A stretch of DNA of 64,000 nt, taken from Cricetomys ansorgei (Eukaryota > Chordata > Mammalia > Rodentia > Nesomyidae). Of the stretch, positions 1 to 10,785 are shown piece by piece. The notes beneath the pieces are model-generated. The model was given only the letters and a program-made list of their open reading frames with translations, was not told the DNA's origin and did not search any database. Position numbers and translations under genes: made by a program. The DNA lies in NCBI GenBank assembly GCA_026225945.1, contig JAMJFZ010000818.1, positions 1,841,001-1,905,000 on the forward strand. The letters run 5' to 3'. How positions within the stretch are numbered: the stretch's first letter is position 1; each line of letters starts with the position of its first letter.

Positions 1-255
1 GGTATGTGTATAGGTCCACTGTGGCACAGCCAACACCGCCTTCTCGCCACCTCAGACGGAATAGGATGGCTTCCATGCACTAATGCCGTTCCCTCTATCC
101 TCTCTGGCCACCAGCCTTCCTCCCTCTCTCCCTGTGGTATGAAGACAGCAGGCTCCCGGTGTTGGAACCACACGGTATTTTGTGTATAATCTCTTTCCAT
201 CTGTACAATGTCCACAGGGTCCACATATCTTGTAGCAGGGTCAGAATGTCTTTAA
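1..255. other. Unassigned sequence
   Basis: No repeat or gene recognised. The last 60 bases (tccatctgtacaatgtccac onward) have the feel of old L1 3' material but are too short to assign. Confidence 0.4.
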
Positions 256-409
256 TTTTTTTTTTTTTCGAGACACAGCTTCTCTGCTGTAACTCTAGCT
301 GTCCTGGAACTCACTCTGTGGACCAGGCCGGCCTCGAACATACAGAGATCCGCCTGCCTCCCCCTCCTGGGTGCTGGGATTAAAGGCGTGTGCCACCACT
401 GCCTGGCCC
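256..409 (-). mobile_element. B1 SINE, reverse orientation
   Basis: Begins with a T13 run (the A-tail seen in reverse), then the reverse complement of the 7SL-derived B1 body, including ggaactcactctgtggacc, and ends with gctgggattaaaggcgtgtg (Pol III A-box side) and a tgcctggccc terminus. Carries the ctctgctgtaactctagctg wording shared with the copies at 14.25 and 51.09 kb. Nearly full length and little diverged, so fairly young. Confidence 0.93.
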
Positions 410-411
410 AA

Positions 412-638
412 CTTTTTTTCTTTTTTTTTGAGTCAGAGCCTGATATGTCCAGGGCTGGTCTCCAACTCACTCTATGGGTGAATGTGTCCTTGAACTTCTG
501 AGCCTCCAGCTCCTAATGCTGAGATTAGAGGCTGTGCCTCCAACCCTGGCGAACGTGGAGCTGAAGATTGAACTCAGGGTTTTTGTACAGGTTAGGCAAA
601 GCACCCACCCAACTGAACTATTTCCTCAACCCCATTTT
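412..638 (-). mobile_element. B4 SINE (B1-like plus ID-like), reverse orientation
   Basis: T-rich tail, a degraded reverse B1-like half (gagtcagagcctgatatgtc, tgctgagattagaggctgtg) and then an ID/tRNA-like half (gattgaactcagggtttttg, aggcaaagcaccc, actgaactatttcctcaacc). That order in reverse is the B4 architecture. It abuts the B1 at 256-409 and is older than it. The A15 run just downstream (646-660) may be part of the insertion. Confidence 0.8.
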
Positions 639-661
639 CTTCCATTAAAAAAAAAAAAAAG

Positions 662-1049
662 GTTACATAACATGCCATTGCATTGATTCTGTTCTACTCT
701 TATTTATCTGTTTGTGAACAGTGGGGGTGTCTAGCTTTCTTGAATACGTCCCGCTGTCAGCTGGCTGTATACTCAAGTATAGCTAGCTAACTTAGTTCTG
801 CCCAGGGCCATTGGATGGTTGAGAAAAGAAAACCAAAGACAGGAAGAGCTCACTATAAATTGGGGAAACTGAGGCTTGGTTTTGGGCTGTCTGATTGTGA
901 AGCCCTAGCTTTTGAGTTTCAGATTTCTTAGGAAAGCCTATGGGAAATGAGGATCCGGGCCTCGGGAGACAGGTCAGGGACTAAAGGCCCCCTTGCACCC
1001 ATATAAAAAGCAGGGCATGGCATTTTTGATCTTGGTGCTGGAGGGTTGG

Positions 1050-1050
<1 letters not shown>
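662..1050. other. Unassigned, mostly single-copy
   Basis: No coding signal. A short MIR-like phrase (ggggaaactgaggcttgg, about 863-880) followed by gattgtgaagccc hints at a degraded MIR but is not enough to annotate alone. Confidence 0.4.
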
Positions 1051-1051
<1 letters not shown>

Positions 1052-1083
<32 letters not shown>

Positions 1084-1103
1084 CAGAGGGACACACACAC
1101 ACA
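1052..1103. repeat. (TG)14 followed by (AC)6: inverted dinucleotide tract
   Basis: A TG tract of about 29 bases, a 10-base spacer cagcagaggg, then an AC tract. TG and AC arms are reverse complements, so one strand can fold into a 12-13 bp hairpin. Confidence 0.95.
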
Positions 1104-1629
1104 AGAGTTCAGGAATAGCGTGGAAATGAGCTAGCTCCCCTCTCCCACAAAGGGGATCACAAAACTGGTTCTTGCTAACTGTTAGAATATCTGCCATTGT
1201 CACACTACCCCGCGTGACCTAGTTCTTCAGGGAAGTGGCGCAGCCGCCCACAGAACGTCTAAGGGAAGCAGCGGGGTACCTCACTGAGGAGACCGTGGCT
1301 GTCCTGGAAAACAGGGACAATGGCCTCCAGTCACCAGGCTGGGCTGCGAGGGTGGGGGTGGGGCGCTGTTTCTTTAGGGTGAACCGCAGCTGGATCGTTC
1401 TGAGTCCCCTTTTCTGCAGAGACACATCAGACTTCTGCCTGTCACTCCTCTCATGCATGGGTCTCAGCCCAGAGATGCGAGCCCAGCAGGGGGCCCTCTG
1501 TCTTAAGGGTTTAAAAAAAAAAATGCTTGCCCTGAAAGTTTGTAATGCCTGAGGTCTGTAACCACTGGCCAGCTTGGCCCTCCTTCTTTCGGCATGCAAG
1601 AAAAGTCCCTGTCTGGTTGAGTGAACTGT
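1104..1629. other. Unassigned single-copy sequence
   Basis: No repeat family recognised. Open frames on both strands here (105 and 140 codons) have no recognisable domain and overlap each other in opposite directions, so I do not call a gene. Confidence 0.45.
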
Positions 1630-2090
1630 GCTATAAATCACAGTGTCACCACTTAGCCAGCCAGAGTGATTTAATTAATCTGTTGTGCTGTCCCCCGAGC
1701 ATCGCTCCACCTGACTGCTAATCAACCTCCATCAGCAGGAGGAAAATGCAAACCCCCTTTCTCTGAACTGCACAAGATGAAGGAGGAGAGGGTGGGGGTA
1801 GGGGTGGAGAAGAGCAAATTGCAAGGTGGTGGTGGTGGTGGTGGCGGGGTGCTCCAACAGCCACAGGACCAAAATCTCCGTCTGGTATCTGTAGCCTAAC
1901 TCTTTATACACTGGCCTCCCTGTCTCAGGTGATTTGCAGGAGAGGGTCACTTTTTTTGTTTTCTTAGCAAAATTAATATAGAAATCATCTATTGTCCGTC
2001 TCTATTTATCAGAAATAATATCTTGCTTTGAGACCTGTGACAGCTTGCATATTGCAAAAAACCTGGGGGAGGACTGGTCTTTGATCAAGC
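1630..2090. promoter_or_regulatory. Candidate conserved non-coding block
   Basis: Repeat-free apart from a GGT trinucleotide run near 1825-1845. It holds AT-rich words typical of developmental enhancers: gtgatttaattaatctg (two overlapping TAAT cores), ctgctaatcaacctcc, and cttgcatattgcaaaa. Conservation is inferred from style only and cannot be measured here. Confidence 0.35.
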
Positions 2091-2339
2091 CAGTGCCTGC
2101 ATGCGCACGCACACCCTTCGTTGATAACTAGCTACAAGCGAGGGTATAGGCACCACTCTGGAAGAGGATTTTGACAGGTGACCACCCCAATTTCTGTCAC
2201 ACGCAAGCCTAATACATGCAAGCCTCATCACATAATGTGGACTAGGCAGGACTTGTTAACAAGGTAGCACTTTTGAAGGTGACAGGCGCCATTGGTAGAA
2301 GTGCTCCAAATCTGGGGTCCTGGAATTCTGAAGAGCCTT

Positions 2340-2440
2340 AAAGTACCTTTGAATCTTTACGAACGGCTCTGTTTTACAGGTAGGAGAAACTGAGGCTGAC
2401 CAGGGGAAGGGAAATCCCCAGGAAGTTGCAGGCTGAGGAG
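2340..2440 (+). mobile_element. MIR fragment
   Basis: The phrase ttttacaggtaggagaaactg followed by aggctgaccaggggaaggga and aggaagttgcaggctgagga matches the 3' half of MIR (gatgagaaactgaggctcag). Heavily diverged. Confidence 0.5.
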
Positions 2441-3360
2441 TCTTTGGACTTGAGTCATCCCGTGGGGGAAACCCATAAAAGGAAACACGTAGAAAGTCTT
2501 ACTGGCAAAACAAAGACTAGAAAAAGCATTCATCTGATTCAACAATATGAAGTCTTTCATCGATTACACAAAGACTTTGGTTTATCCCCATCACTGCCCA
2601 CCCCCACCACGTCCCTACAGACAGAGTCCCGCCCCCTGCCTGCTGATATGGGAGGGTCTTATGTCTATCAAAACAGGGTGGGGACAGCGTTCGCTTGCCT
2701 GGGAACACTCTCCTCCTCACAGATGTGTTGGGAATCACAGAGGTTCACTGTTCTGCAATCGATAGACATGTCTTTTAAAAGGCAGAGGGGCTCAGAAGGA
2801 AACGTAGGTTCGGAGTGCCTGTGGCTTGTCCAAGATCTTGGAAGGCAATTCCACATTCAGCTCCATCTTCTGCATTGTGATTCCTGGGCCCGCACCAGTC
2901 CTAGGACTCGGGATGGGGGCAGAGTGAATGTGACTCCGCTGGCAAGAAGTCAAAGTCTGATTGCAGCCTAGGTTACCCTTGGCAGAAGAGAGGTGTGGTC
3001 CCTGCGCTCCTGTAGAGTTGAGAGTGTGTGCTGGTCCTCCAACACAAGGGGGCAGAGACCCTCTCCCCCTGTGTGAGTTTGAGCTCCTGGCTTCTCTAGG
3101 CACAGGTGTCTTCCTGCTTAGGGTGAGGAGAGGGGGCAGCTGTTTGTACCCATCCTGCAGCTCATGAGCACCCAAGGGAACATGGCTGTCCCTTGCAGAG
3201 GAGAAGCTATGACCAACACCAGCATTCTAGGACATAGTGTACAAGGGCTGAATATGGAGGTCGGAGGGGATTTGAATTCTGGCTATACCTGTGCACCCTG
3301 CCACCCCCACCCGAGTTTCCTAACTGCCCATCTCACAGAAAGGACATTAAAGTGAAACGG
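2441..3360. other. Unassigned single-copy sequence, about 0.9 kb
   Basis: No repeat family recognised. A 181-codon frame (2426-2971) runs through it but begins in the MIR, shows no domain and is contradicted by open frames on the other strand, so I treat it as chance. Confidence 0.45.
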
Positions 3361-3362
3361 GT

Positions 3363-3565
3363 CCGGCCAAAGGCTCAGCATGTGAAGACGCTTGCTAGCC
3401 GTCCTGATGACTTCATTTCAATCCCCAGTGCCCACATGATGGAAAGAGAGGATGGGATTCCTTCAGGTTCCCCCCAAAATCTCAGCATGGGTGCTGTGGC
3501 ACCGGCCCCGCTCCCCACCCTATAAATCGATGTATATTTTAAACAATTAAAAATAAAGCGAAATG
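3363..3565 (+). mobile_element. B3 SINE, forward
   Basis: Order matches B3: tRNA-like head (aaggctcagcatgtgaagac, gcttgctagccgtcctgatg, caatccccagtgcccacatg), then atggaaagagaggatgggat, and an A-rich end (aacaattaaaaataaagcg). Well diverged. Confidence 0.78.
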
Positions 3566-4385
3566 AAACAATAGATACCAAGGCCCAAGCAGAGCACTAG
3601 GTACAAAGAAGCTGCCGAATTCACGCAGTGTCTCTCTCATCCCTCGCCCCGGCCTGCCTACCTCTGGGATCCGTCTCCCCGACTCGCCCTGTAAACGAGT
3701 CACCGAGTGCTCCACTCCACGGCGAGTCCACAGGCCCCTGAATGCTGCACGTTTGCGTCCCTGTCAGGCCGATTATCCGCGCCCTGGGGATCGTGGAACT
3801 CCTCTTTCTGGACCCACCTATCCATAGCTTCTTCATGTAGGATTCCCATTTCATGTTCCCACTGGCCATAAAGTGTACTCCAGGTTGACTCTGCCCCCCA
3901 GGGACCAGCTAGGCAGCCATTCACGTGTTTGTTTATTCTTCCTCACAATTTGGAAGCATCTGTTCTGACATTTTCCGGCCTGTGGACCGGAAGAGCATAA
4001 GGACGCGGTTTTCCGAGGCCCGCGCTTCTGTAATTGGATGCAGAATGCTTCCTCTCGCCTCCCCTGTTCATAAACATTTCATTTGAGAGAGAAGGTGCGG
4101 TTATGGCACCCAAGGGTTTCATTGCATGTAAACAGGTGTGCACTGAAGGTGGATGTAAGAAATGGCAGAACGGTGCAGACAATCGTGATCAAAGATCACG
4201 TGACTTTCGTTTAGCTAAAAGCCCAGAGGGTGGGCGCAGGAGCAGCCCCTGTCTGCATCCACGCTCTGTGATTGTTTGATTTTTCCCATTCAGTCTTCTT
4301 CTTGCAATGCAGATAATAAAGTAGGTGCCCCCCGGCTTACTGAGAATAGGTGGATAAATATATTCATTCAAAAAATGTATACTAG
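3566..4385. other. Unassigned single-copy sequence, about 0.8 kb
   Basis: No repeat or coding signal recognised. A near-palindrome gtgatcaaagatcacg lies at about 4186-4201 (arms gtgatc and gatcac). Confidence 0.45.
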
Positions 4386-4525
4386 TCAGGCACACCTGTG
4401 ATCTCAGCACCTGAGAGGTGAAGGCCGGAGTTCAAAGCCACATAGAGAGTTTGTGTCTACATAAAGAGTTTGAGGCCATCCTCGGCAACATAAGACCCTA
4501 TGTTCAACCAAACCAAACAACAACA
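4386..4525 (+). mobile_element. B1/B4-related SINE, forward, old
   Basis: Contains aggcacacctgtgatctcag and gaggccatcctcggcaacat followed by aagaccctatgttc and an A-rich tail with CAAA units. This is a degraded B1-like body. It abuts a second B1-like piece downstream. Confidence 0.65.
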
Positions 4526-4529
4526 AAAT

Positions 4530-4645
4530 GTACTGAAGTCCACATCTGTAAATCCAGCACTGGGAAACAGAGGCAGGAGGATCACAGGATTGAGACCACC
4601 CTGAGCTACCTAGTATAGACCCTGTCCCAAGAAACCAAACCACCT
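4530..4645 (+). mobile_element. B1-like SINE fragment, forward
   Basis: ccacatctgtaaatccagca, aggcaggaggatcacaggat and gagaccaccctgagctacct in B1 order, ending tagaccctgtcccaagaaac. Old copy, in tandem with the preceding element. Confidence 0.65.
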
Positions 4646-4989
4646 TAAACAGAATAAACAGCACACCCACAAATACACAAAACAGACATTAGCTGAACAT
4701 CTGCTCCGGTCAGGCCTGGACTCTGTCCGGGTTTCTACGAAGTGCAGAAGCCGAGACTCTTCCACGGGGACCACCAGAGGCAGATCAGCACAGGGAGTAA
4801 TTATCATCAGCATTGGCTGTCACCGTGAGCAGATGAATCGCCACTATGGGAGCCACACAGTGGGTGGTCAAGGAAGGATTTACAAGGAGTTTGCTGGCCA
4901 GGAAATGAAGAAGGAGATTGGGAGACAGGAAGAAGAGCATCTACAAAGGCCAGCAGAGGCAGGGTGTTGCCTCCACCAGCAACCAGGTA

Positions 4990-5150
4990 GCATTAGTCCA
5001 CTTTCACAGATGAAGGTCTCAGGTGTTGTTGGGAGAGGCTGAATTGCTCAGCCAAGGTCACGGTAACAACTAGGGGGACAGCTGTTCCCAGGTGGGCTGG
5101 TCCCAGCTCTCCCAACCACCCTGCTTTGTAGGGTTTGAATGTAGGCAGAT
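4990..5150 (+). mobile_element. MIR fragment, forward
   Basis: ccactttcacagatgaaggt ... gctcagccaaggtcacggta matches the MIR core phrases 'tttacagatgaggaaactgagg' and 'cccaaggtcacacagct'. Old and diverged. Confidence 0.6.
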
Positions 5151-5510
5151 GAAGCCGGTGGGGGTGGGGAGGGGCATGGCGGAGAGCAGGCTGCAAAGGA
5201 CTTTTAACACTGTGTTACAGAGTTGTGACAAGTTTCCTGTAGGCAGTGGGTGGCCTGCAGAGGCTTTTAAGTGGATATTGATTCTGTTACCAATGGAAGG
5301 AATACCGCGGGGGGCGGGGGGAGGTACTGAAGCCTGGAGCCAAGACCACCCATCAGCTTCCCACAGCCTCCCTGCCAATAGAACCAGACTCCAGGAAGAC
5401 TGGCCTTGCATATCCCACAGGCAGGGAGCCATTCTCTCCTCTGGGTCATTTGGCTTGGGTGTGTAGTTTTCTATTATGATGCAAAGCTCACACAACACAT
5501 ATGCACAAGT
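5151..5510. other. Unassigned single-copy sequence
   Basis: No family recognised. A short G-rich stretch (gcggggggcggggggagg) lies near 5308-5325. Confidence 0.4.
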
Positions 5511-5512
5511 TA

Positions 5513-5586
5513 AAACACACACACATACACATATACACATACACACACATACCACACCCTCCACACCCCCACAAACATATACACAG

Positions 5587-5627
<41 letters not shown>

Positions 5628-5640
5628 AGCACACACACAA
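5513..5640. repeat. (CA)n complex microsatellite
   Basis: About 128 bp of CA repeat mixed with ATAC and CCACAC variants, with a pure (AC) core near 5589-5619. Confidence 0.95.
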
Positions 5641-5674
5641 TAAGGAGTAGAACAGAAAAGACAGCAAAACTCAA

Positions 5675-5806
5675 CAGGCACGGTGATACATGCCTTTAGT
5701 CACAGCACAGTCAGAGACAGGCAGATCTCTGTGAGTTTGAGGCCTGCCTGGTCTACAGAGCAAGTTCTAGGCCAGCCAGGGCTACATAGTGAGACCCTGT
5801 CAAACT
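5675..5806 (+). mobile_element. B1 SINE, forward
   Basis: aggcacggtgatacatgcct, tgaggcctgcctggtctaca, aggccagccagggctacata and gtgagaccctgtc in order. A nearly complete B1. Confidence 0.9.
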
Positions 5807-5934
5807 CCCCACCTAAATCTTACCTCACTTTCCTAAAAGGTGACTACTAATCGTTTCTTGTATAGATTTTTCTAGAATCGCCTACTTCTTTGTGAGCGTA
5901 TATGTATATATATGGACTTCTTTCTGTTTTAATT

Positions 5935-6152
5935 TCTTAAAATTTACTGATATTGTATGTGTTTGGGTGTTTTGCCCACATGTATGAGCTCCATATATAT
6001 GCAGTGCCCTTGGAGGCCAGAAGAGGGCGTTGGATCCTTTGGAACAGGAGTTACAGATAGTTGTGAGCCACTGTGTGGGTGCTGGGAACTGAACCCTGGT
6101 CCTCTGGAAGAGCAGCCAGTGCTCTTAACCACTGAACCATCTCTCCAGCCCC
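5935..6152 (-). mobile_element. B2 SINE, reverse orientation
   Basis: Reads as reverse B2: T-rich start, ggaggccagaagagggcgtt, gttacagatagttgtgagcc, gggtgctgggaactgaaccc, ctggaagagcagccagtgct and ends at accatctctccagcccc, the reverse of the tRNA-like head. Confidence 0.95.
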
Positions 6153-6534
6153 TGTTTCAATTCTAAAACTGTGTTGACTTTATGGCAATGAATACATTCG
6201 ATTTGACATAGAAAGGGCTTTTGATGAAAACTCGGGCCCCTCAGCTATCTCCAGACAGTCTTCTCCAATATCACATGATGTCTCCTGGCGGCTGGTGCTG
6301 ATGCAAACTCCCGCCTTAGGGATAGAAGCCATTACCACGCTTCTTCTGTGGTTCTAATTCTCCGTCTTCTCTGTGGTAATAAAATCGGAATTTCCTGCAT
6401 TTAAATACCTTTACTAGGCTCTACGGAGGCATCGATGGTCAGACATCCGTATGGTCCACTGCTGGTCTGGGCATCCCTTCTTCTGAGTGTTTGCTACACA
6501 ATTAATCCTGAGCACTGGGCAACATTTGCTTCCC
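6153..6534. other. Unassigned sequence
   Basis: No recognisable repeat or gene. Confidence 0.4.
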
Positions 6535-6605
6535 TGTTTCCTGCAGCAGGAAGCTGAGACCCAGAGAAGCTGAGTGTCTTTCCCAAGGATACAGTCAGGC
6601 AGCCC
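6535..6605 (+). mobile_element. MIR fragment
   Basis: agctgagacccagagaagct then tgtctttcccaaggatacag follow the MIR 3' order. Confidence 0.55.
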
Positions 6606-6684
6606 TGACCTTATGCTGATACTGATGTAAGGCAGAAGAGACGCCAGTGTTCCTCAGGTACTCCTCTGAGCATGCTCAGATCTC

Positions 6685-6880
6685 TGTAGAGCTGGTGAGG
6701 GAATCCAGGCCCCCTGCCTGCAAGGCAAGTGTTCCGCCATTGAGTACATCCCCAGCACTTGGTCACACTATGTTGTCCAGGCTAGCCTCAGACTCTGTGT
6801 ATTTCAGGCTGGCCCTAAACTCATTCCAGTCCTCCATCTCAGCCTCAAGTGCTGGGGTTATAAGTATGCACCTGGCTGTT
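6685..6880 (-). mobile_element. ID-like plus B1-like SINE fragments, reverse
   Basis: First the ID/tRNA-like segment (gggaatccaggccccctgcc, gcaaggcaagtgttccgcca, tgagtacatccccagc), then gttgtccaggctagcctcag and agtgctggggttataagtat from a B1-like body, all in reverse orientation. The order differs from a canonical reverse B4, so these may be two adjacent elements. Confidence 0.6.
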
Positions 6881-6934
6881 TTGTTTGTTCTCAAAATACC
6901 AGAGCCAATGAAGGCTATTAATTCTCTTCCTTCT

Positions 6935-7048
6935 TCACTTTTTGAGGCAGGGTCTTAATATCCAGCCTGCCCTGGAATTCTCTTTGTAGTCAAGGACATC
7001 TAGAGTACAAGTACTGAGATTATAGACATAGATCAACCTGCCTGACCT
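6935..7048 (-). mobile_element. B1-like SINE fragment, reverse
   Basis: ctttttgaggcagggtctta, ctgccctggaattctctttg and gtactgagattatagacata are degraded reverse B1 phrases. Confidence 0.6.
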
Positions 7049-7610
7049 GGTGTTTTTGAGACAGAGTCTTTATTTGATAGTCTAAGCTCCCCAATAGTTT
7101 GTGGCCATCCTCGTGCCCCATCCCGAGACGAGAGGCCTGTGCCATGGTACCAGACCTTCAGACCTTCCTGTCTCTGCAGAGCTGCACCCTCGAAGATCTC
7201 TCCAAGCTGCTTCCTAACTCGTTTGCAAGGTTGGACACCTCCTCTAAGCCTCATGTCACCTGCCCCTAACGTCTTCCTACAAACACTCCAGCATGTTGAC
7301 ACGCCCTCGAATGTACATCTCAGGGCACATGGCAGATGCGTATGAAGAACAGATGCTGGAGTTGGATCTGCTGGCTGAGGGGTATCGTGTATTGAGTTCC
7401 GACAGGTATCCCCCAGTCTCACTCCAAGCAGCTGTGCAGACCTGGCTTCCCTAGGCACGGATGAACATCAGCACGCCATGGCCCCTGTCTCCGGGCATCA
7501 CCAACCCGATTTATCTCCACCCACCTGACTCAATTTGCTTCACATCGGTTACACGTGCATTTTTTTCTGTGTGCTTATTGGTCAGAATGTTCACTTTAGG
7601 ACTGCTTCTG
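7049..7610. other. Unassigned single-copy sequence
   Basis: No recognisable repeat. Opposing open frames of 141 and 68 codons show no domain. Confidence 0.4.
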
Positions 7611-7615
7611 TGTTT

Positions 7616-7618
<3 letters not shown>

Positions 7619-7656
<38 letters not shown>

Positions 7657-7795
7657 TTGTATGTATAAGTGTGTGTGTATGTTCATGTGTATATACCTGT
7701 GTATATGTATGTGTGCATATGTATGTGCGTGTGTGTGTGTGTATTTGTATGCATTTGTGTATATGTGTATCTATGCGTGAATGTGTGTGTTTTAT
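7619..7795. repeat. (TG)n complex microsatellite
   Basis: Pure (TG)17 core at the left, then TG mixed with TA, TTTG and TGCA units. It produces spurious Cys-Val frames on the + strand. Confidence 0.95.
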
Positions 7796-7799
7796 GCAG

Positions 7800-8160
7800 T
7801 TTGTGTTTGGGCTTTGTCTTTTTCATGAAGATGTATATAAGCTTTCTAAACTCAAAGGATGCTGGCTCCAGATATTTTTTTCCGTTCATAGTTTGTGTTT
7901 GTAGTTTTTTACTCTACAGAGACTTTCATTTTCGTACAGTTGGATCTACTCATCCTTTCTTTATGACTACGGGTTTTGTATTTGTCTTTTTCCTCTCCAG
8001 GATTCTATACATATTTAATGATTATTCCACCCCTTTCTTGGGCTTTTTATGACTTTAATGCTTGAATTTAATTCATCTGAAATTTATCTGGGGGGTAAGG
8101 AGTCATACGGGGTCCAGCTTCTATTTGGGGACTTGGGAAGCTTATTTTTAGAATTATTAA
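7800..8160 (-). mobile_element. Ancient L1 (L1M-type) fragment, reverse
   Basis: The stretch ttcatgaagatgtatataag, catagtttgtgtttgtagtt, gaatttaattcatctgaaat and gtcatacggggtccagcttc follows the antisense order of the mammalian L1 ORF2 3' region. Old and decayed, with no open frame. Confidence 0.65.
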
Positions 8161-8196
8161 CTAATTTATTTATTTATTTACTTATTTATTTATTTA
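8161..8196. repeat. (TTTA)n tetranucleotide repeat
   Basis: About nine TTTA units with one C substitution, directly after the L1M fragment. Confidence 0.95.
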
Positions 8197-9010
8197 ACTT
8201 CTGATGTCACACCCAGAGTGGCCGGTCCTTCTTACAGGTCTATGGAATGCATGTTTTTCTGGAATGCACATCTGGGCCAGTCTTTCCTCACCCAAGTTCA
8301 GGGACCCTACTGGGAGATCCCCTTCTTGTCTGACTCCACAGACCCAGAGCTTCTTGCTTACAAGGGCCCCTGGAAGATGCTCAGTGGGGAATGATCTCTT
8401 GGCCTGGCTCTGTGGACCCTCGGCTCAGGTGACTCTGGGACTTCAGTCGACTCTTTCATCTCTCTGAGCCACCCTGCCCTGTCCCCAAACCTACCTCCAA
8501 GAAGCTCCTGCAATAAAGGGCTCGAGAGTCGTGGTGGCATGCAGTGGCTGCTGTAAGCGCCACTGGCGGGAACTTGAGTCCTGGGCCACCTCTGCTTCTG
8601 CTGATAGGTCTGCTGCATCCAGCCTCCTACACTCTAGCGGTGTCGTATAGGAACCCCTTCTCAGGGATGTCTGCTTTTCAGCAAAGTAATTACCTGCAGC
8701 TGGAAGAATTACACTATTTCCTTGTGGGACAAAGCAGGTTTTTCCCCTCTGTCACATCATGGTGAAAGGATTGAGCTCCCGAACAGTTCTCTGACTAGGC
8801 CCCACACCGTTCCTCAGCACTGTCTCCAAGTCCTTGGTGTTCTAGGGGCTGGTCCTTCAAGAGCTCAGAGCAGGGAACTCCTCGGCTGTCTATCCAGAAG
8901 AAAGTGCTGGGCACCAGAGCTCCTGTTGATCCTGGTGAGATCCAATTCTCTTTAGTGACTCAGTTTCTCCTACTAGCTAGGTCTACAAAGAGTCCTCACG
9001 CCAAAGGAAC
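8197..9010. other. Unassigned sequence with a probable reverse MIR
   Basis: Mostly unrecognised. About 8410-8475 (gtgactctgggacttcagtc, catctctctgagccac) resembles a reverse MIR. No gene supported. Confidence 0.4.
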
Positions 9011-9014
9011 CCAA

Positions 9015-9115
9015 GACGAGTGGTTGGGAGAGCGGGCTCTGGGATCAGCTCAGTTGAGATCCCAGCACCATCCCTTACTGTGAGCTTTGGCTTCCCTTGC
9101 CTGGATGACTCTACA
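9015..9115 (-). mobile_element. MIR fragment, reverse
   Basis: gagagcgggctctgggatca, gagatcccagcaccatccct and tactgtgagctttggc match the antisense MIR phrases 'gcatgggctctggagtcaga' and 'ccacttactagctgtgtgac'. Confidence 0.65.
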
Positions 9116-9247
9116 TCTGATGTGGAGCTAGCAGGATGGCTTATCTGAGATGCTCCCGAGAGCTGGGTATGCAGCAATGCGCATGCATGCACACAACAAA
9201 CAAACAGCAACAAGAATGTAATGCAAATCTAAACAGAAAAGACTAGA

Positions 9248-9350
9248 AGGAACAGGCATGGTGGCGATGCCCAGAATCCAGCTCTCAGGAGGCTGAAGCA
9301 ACCTTGGTTACAGAGCGCGCCCCTGTCAATCAGAAACAACAGCAAAAAGA
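9248..9350 (+). mobile_element. B1 SINE fragment, forward, internally deleted
   Basis: aggcatggtggcgatgccca, cagctctcaggaggctgaag and acagagcgcgcccctgtcaa are B1 phrases. The middle third is missing, and an A-rich tail follows. Confidence 0.7.
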
Positions 9351-9454
9351 GAAAATACAATGCAGAGAATACAGCGTTTTTCTCATGCTCTTAGGCTAGA
9401 GGAGAGCACTTCAGGGTCTGTACTCATTCCAGATTAGACTCTTAAAACCATGTC

Positions 9455-9690
9455 CATTGATTTATTTTGAAAGAGCCACTTTGTTGAAGTGTGATTGACA
9501 CACAGAAGACTGTATATATCTAAGTCCACGACTGGGCAAGTGCACGGCCGAACACAGATTCACCACCTTTCACCCAAGTCGGTACCAGAAACACAACCGT
9601 AGCTACAGATCGAGCCTCCTCCAGCCACTCCCTCCCGCACAACTTCTTGTCCTCCTTCGACACCTAACACGTGATCTAGTATGTTCGTTG
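9455..9690 (-). mobile_element. L1M 3' region fragment, reverse
   Basis: ttgttgaagtgtgattgaca, agtccacgactgggcaagtg and attcaccacctttcacccaa match the antisense L1M 3' end phrase 'tttattgagatataattcac ... acagattcatcacc'. Confidence 0.55.
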
Positions 9691-9776
9691 GCTGTCACTG
9701 AACCAAATGCCGGAGGTGGGTCAATACACAGAGAAAAGATTTGTTTTGACTCATGGTTTTAGAGGTCTCTGCCCTT

Positions 9777-9850
9777 GGTGTGTGTGTGTGTGTGTTTGCT
9801 GGGGATGGATCCCAGGGCTTTGTGCAAGTTCAAGTGCTTGGCTGTTGGTA
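9777..9850 (-). mobile_element. (TG)n plus ID/B4 fragment, reverse
   Basis: A (TG)10 tract followed by ctggggatggatcccagggc and aagttcaagtgcttggctg, the reverse ID-like half of a B4 element. Confidence 0.55.
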
Positions 9851-10435
9851 GCTACTAGATCACGATGGCAGGAGAGAGAGGCGGGCTTCAGCGCCTGCAC
9901 TAGGCCAGGACCTCGGCCCATATACGTGTGTGGCTTTTTAAATGGCGGGTCCTTGGTATACGAATTGTAAAGCCCGGCATCCACTTCCTCTGTCTTTACG
10001 GAAACCTTATTCACCGACATTGGCTACTGGGCCTTTCCTGACCTTTACCCCTCCCTCTCTGATGAACAAGCTTTAGATAGGCTGACTGAAGTGTCTAGTA
10101 AGCATAGGCCAATGCTATTGGACCTCCCCTTCTGCACCGCCCTACTGTCTCCAAAAAAACCCGCTTCCCTACACAGTAAATGAATTGGCACCATGGAATG
10201 ACACCATGGAGGCTTTCCCCAGTCTGTTTCTTGGGTTCCTGACTCTGCGCCGCTCACTCCCTCGGGAACTCTGCACCCACAAGAACCTGAACTCGGCCAC
10301 TGTGCCACACCTAAAGCTCGAGTCGATGAGTGACATCCTTTGCTTTGGGGTTGGGGAGGCACATCTTGGTGCCCACTCTGTGGCAGAGAAATGAAGGGGA
10401 GAAGAGGAAGGCATTGGGGTTGCACACCCCTTCGT
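9851..10435. other. Unassigned single-copy sequence
   Basis: No repeat or gene recognised. Confidence 0.4.
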
Positions 10436-10439
10436 GATG

Positions 10440-10785
10440 GTCAGTGTCGTTGTTAACCTGACACCCAGCAGGCAGGTCTCCCGGCATGCCTGTGAGGGAT
10501 TCTTAGCTCAAGATTAGCCTCTGAGAATTGTGATCGCCTTGACTGTCTTCACTGAGGCAGAAGTCTCGATCACTGTGGGTAGCACCGTTGCCTGGGCAGT
10601 TGCCTGGGCAGGAGGAGAAAGCGAGCTGAACCCTGGCCCTGCCTGCATGAATTTATTGCTCTTTGCTGTTGCCTGAGAGTATGGTGTGGCCACCTGCTTC
10701 AAGCCCCTCCCTTGACCTCCTGGAACAATGGGCCATAACCTGGAATTGTGAGTCAAATAAGCCTTTCTCCTAAAGTCCTGTCAGG
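10440..10785 (+). mobile_element. Rodent/mammal interspersed repeat, family not named
   Basis: Follows a well-known genome-wide repeat: gttaacctgacacccagcag, ggcatgcctgtgagggattc, agaaagcgagctgaaccctg, aattgtgagtcaaataagcc and a pyrimidine end. I recognise the consensus from many rodent loci but cannot name the family with certainty. It is related in layout to the piece at 11.84 kb. Confidence 0.65.

Noticed and set aside
2426..2971. 181-codon plus-strand frame
   Set aside because: Starts in a MIR remnant, overlaps several minus-strand frames and shows no domain or plausible splice context.
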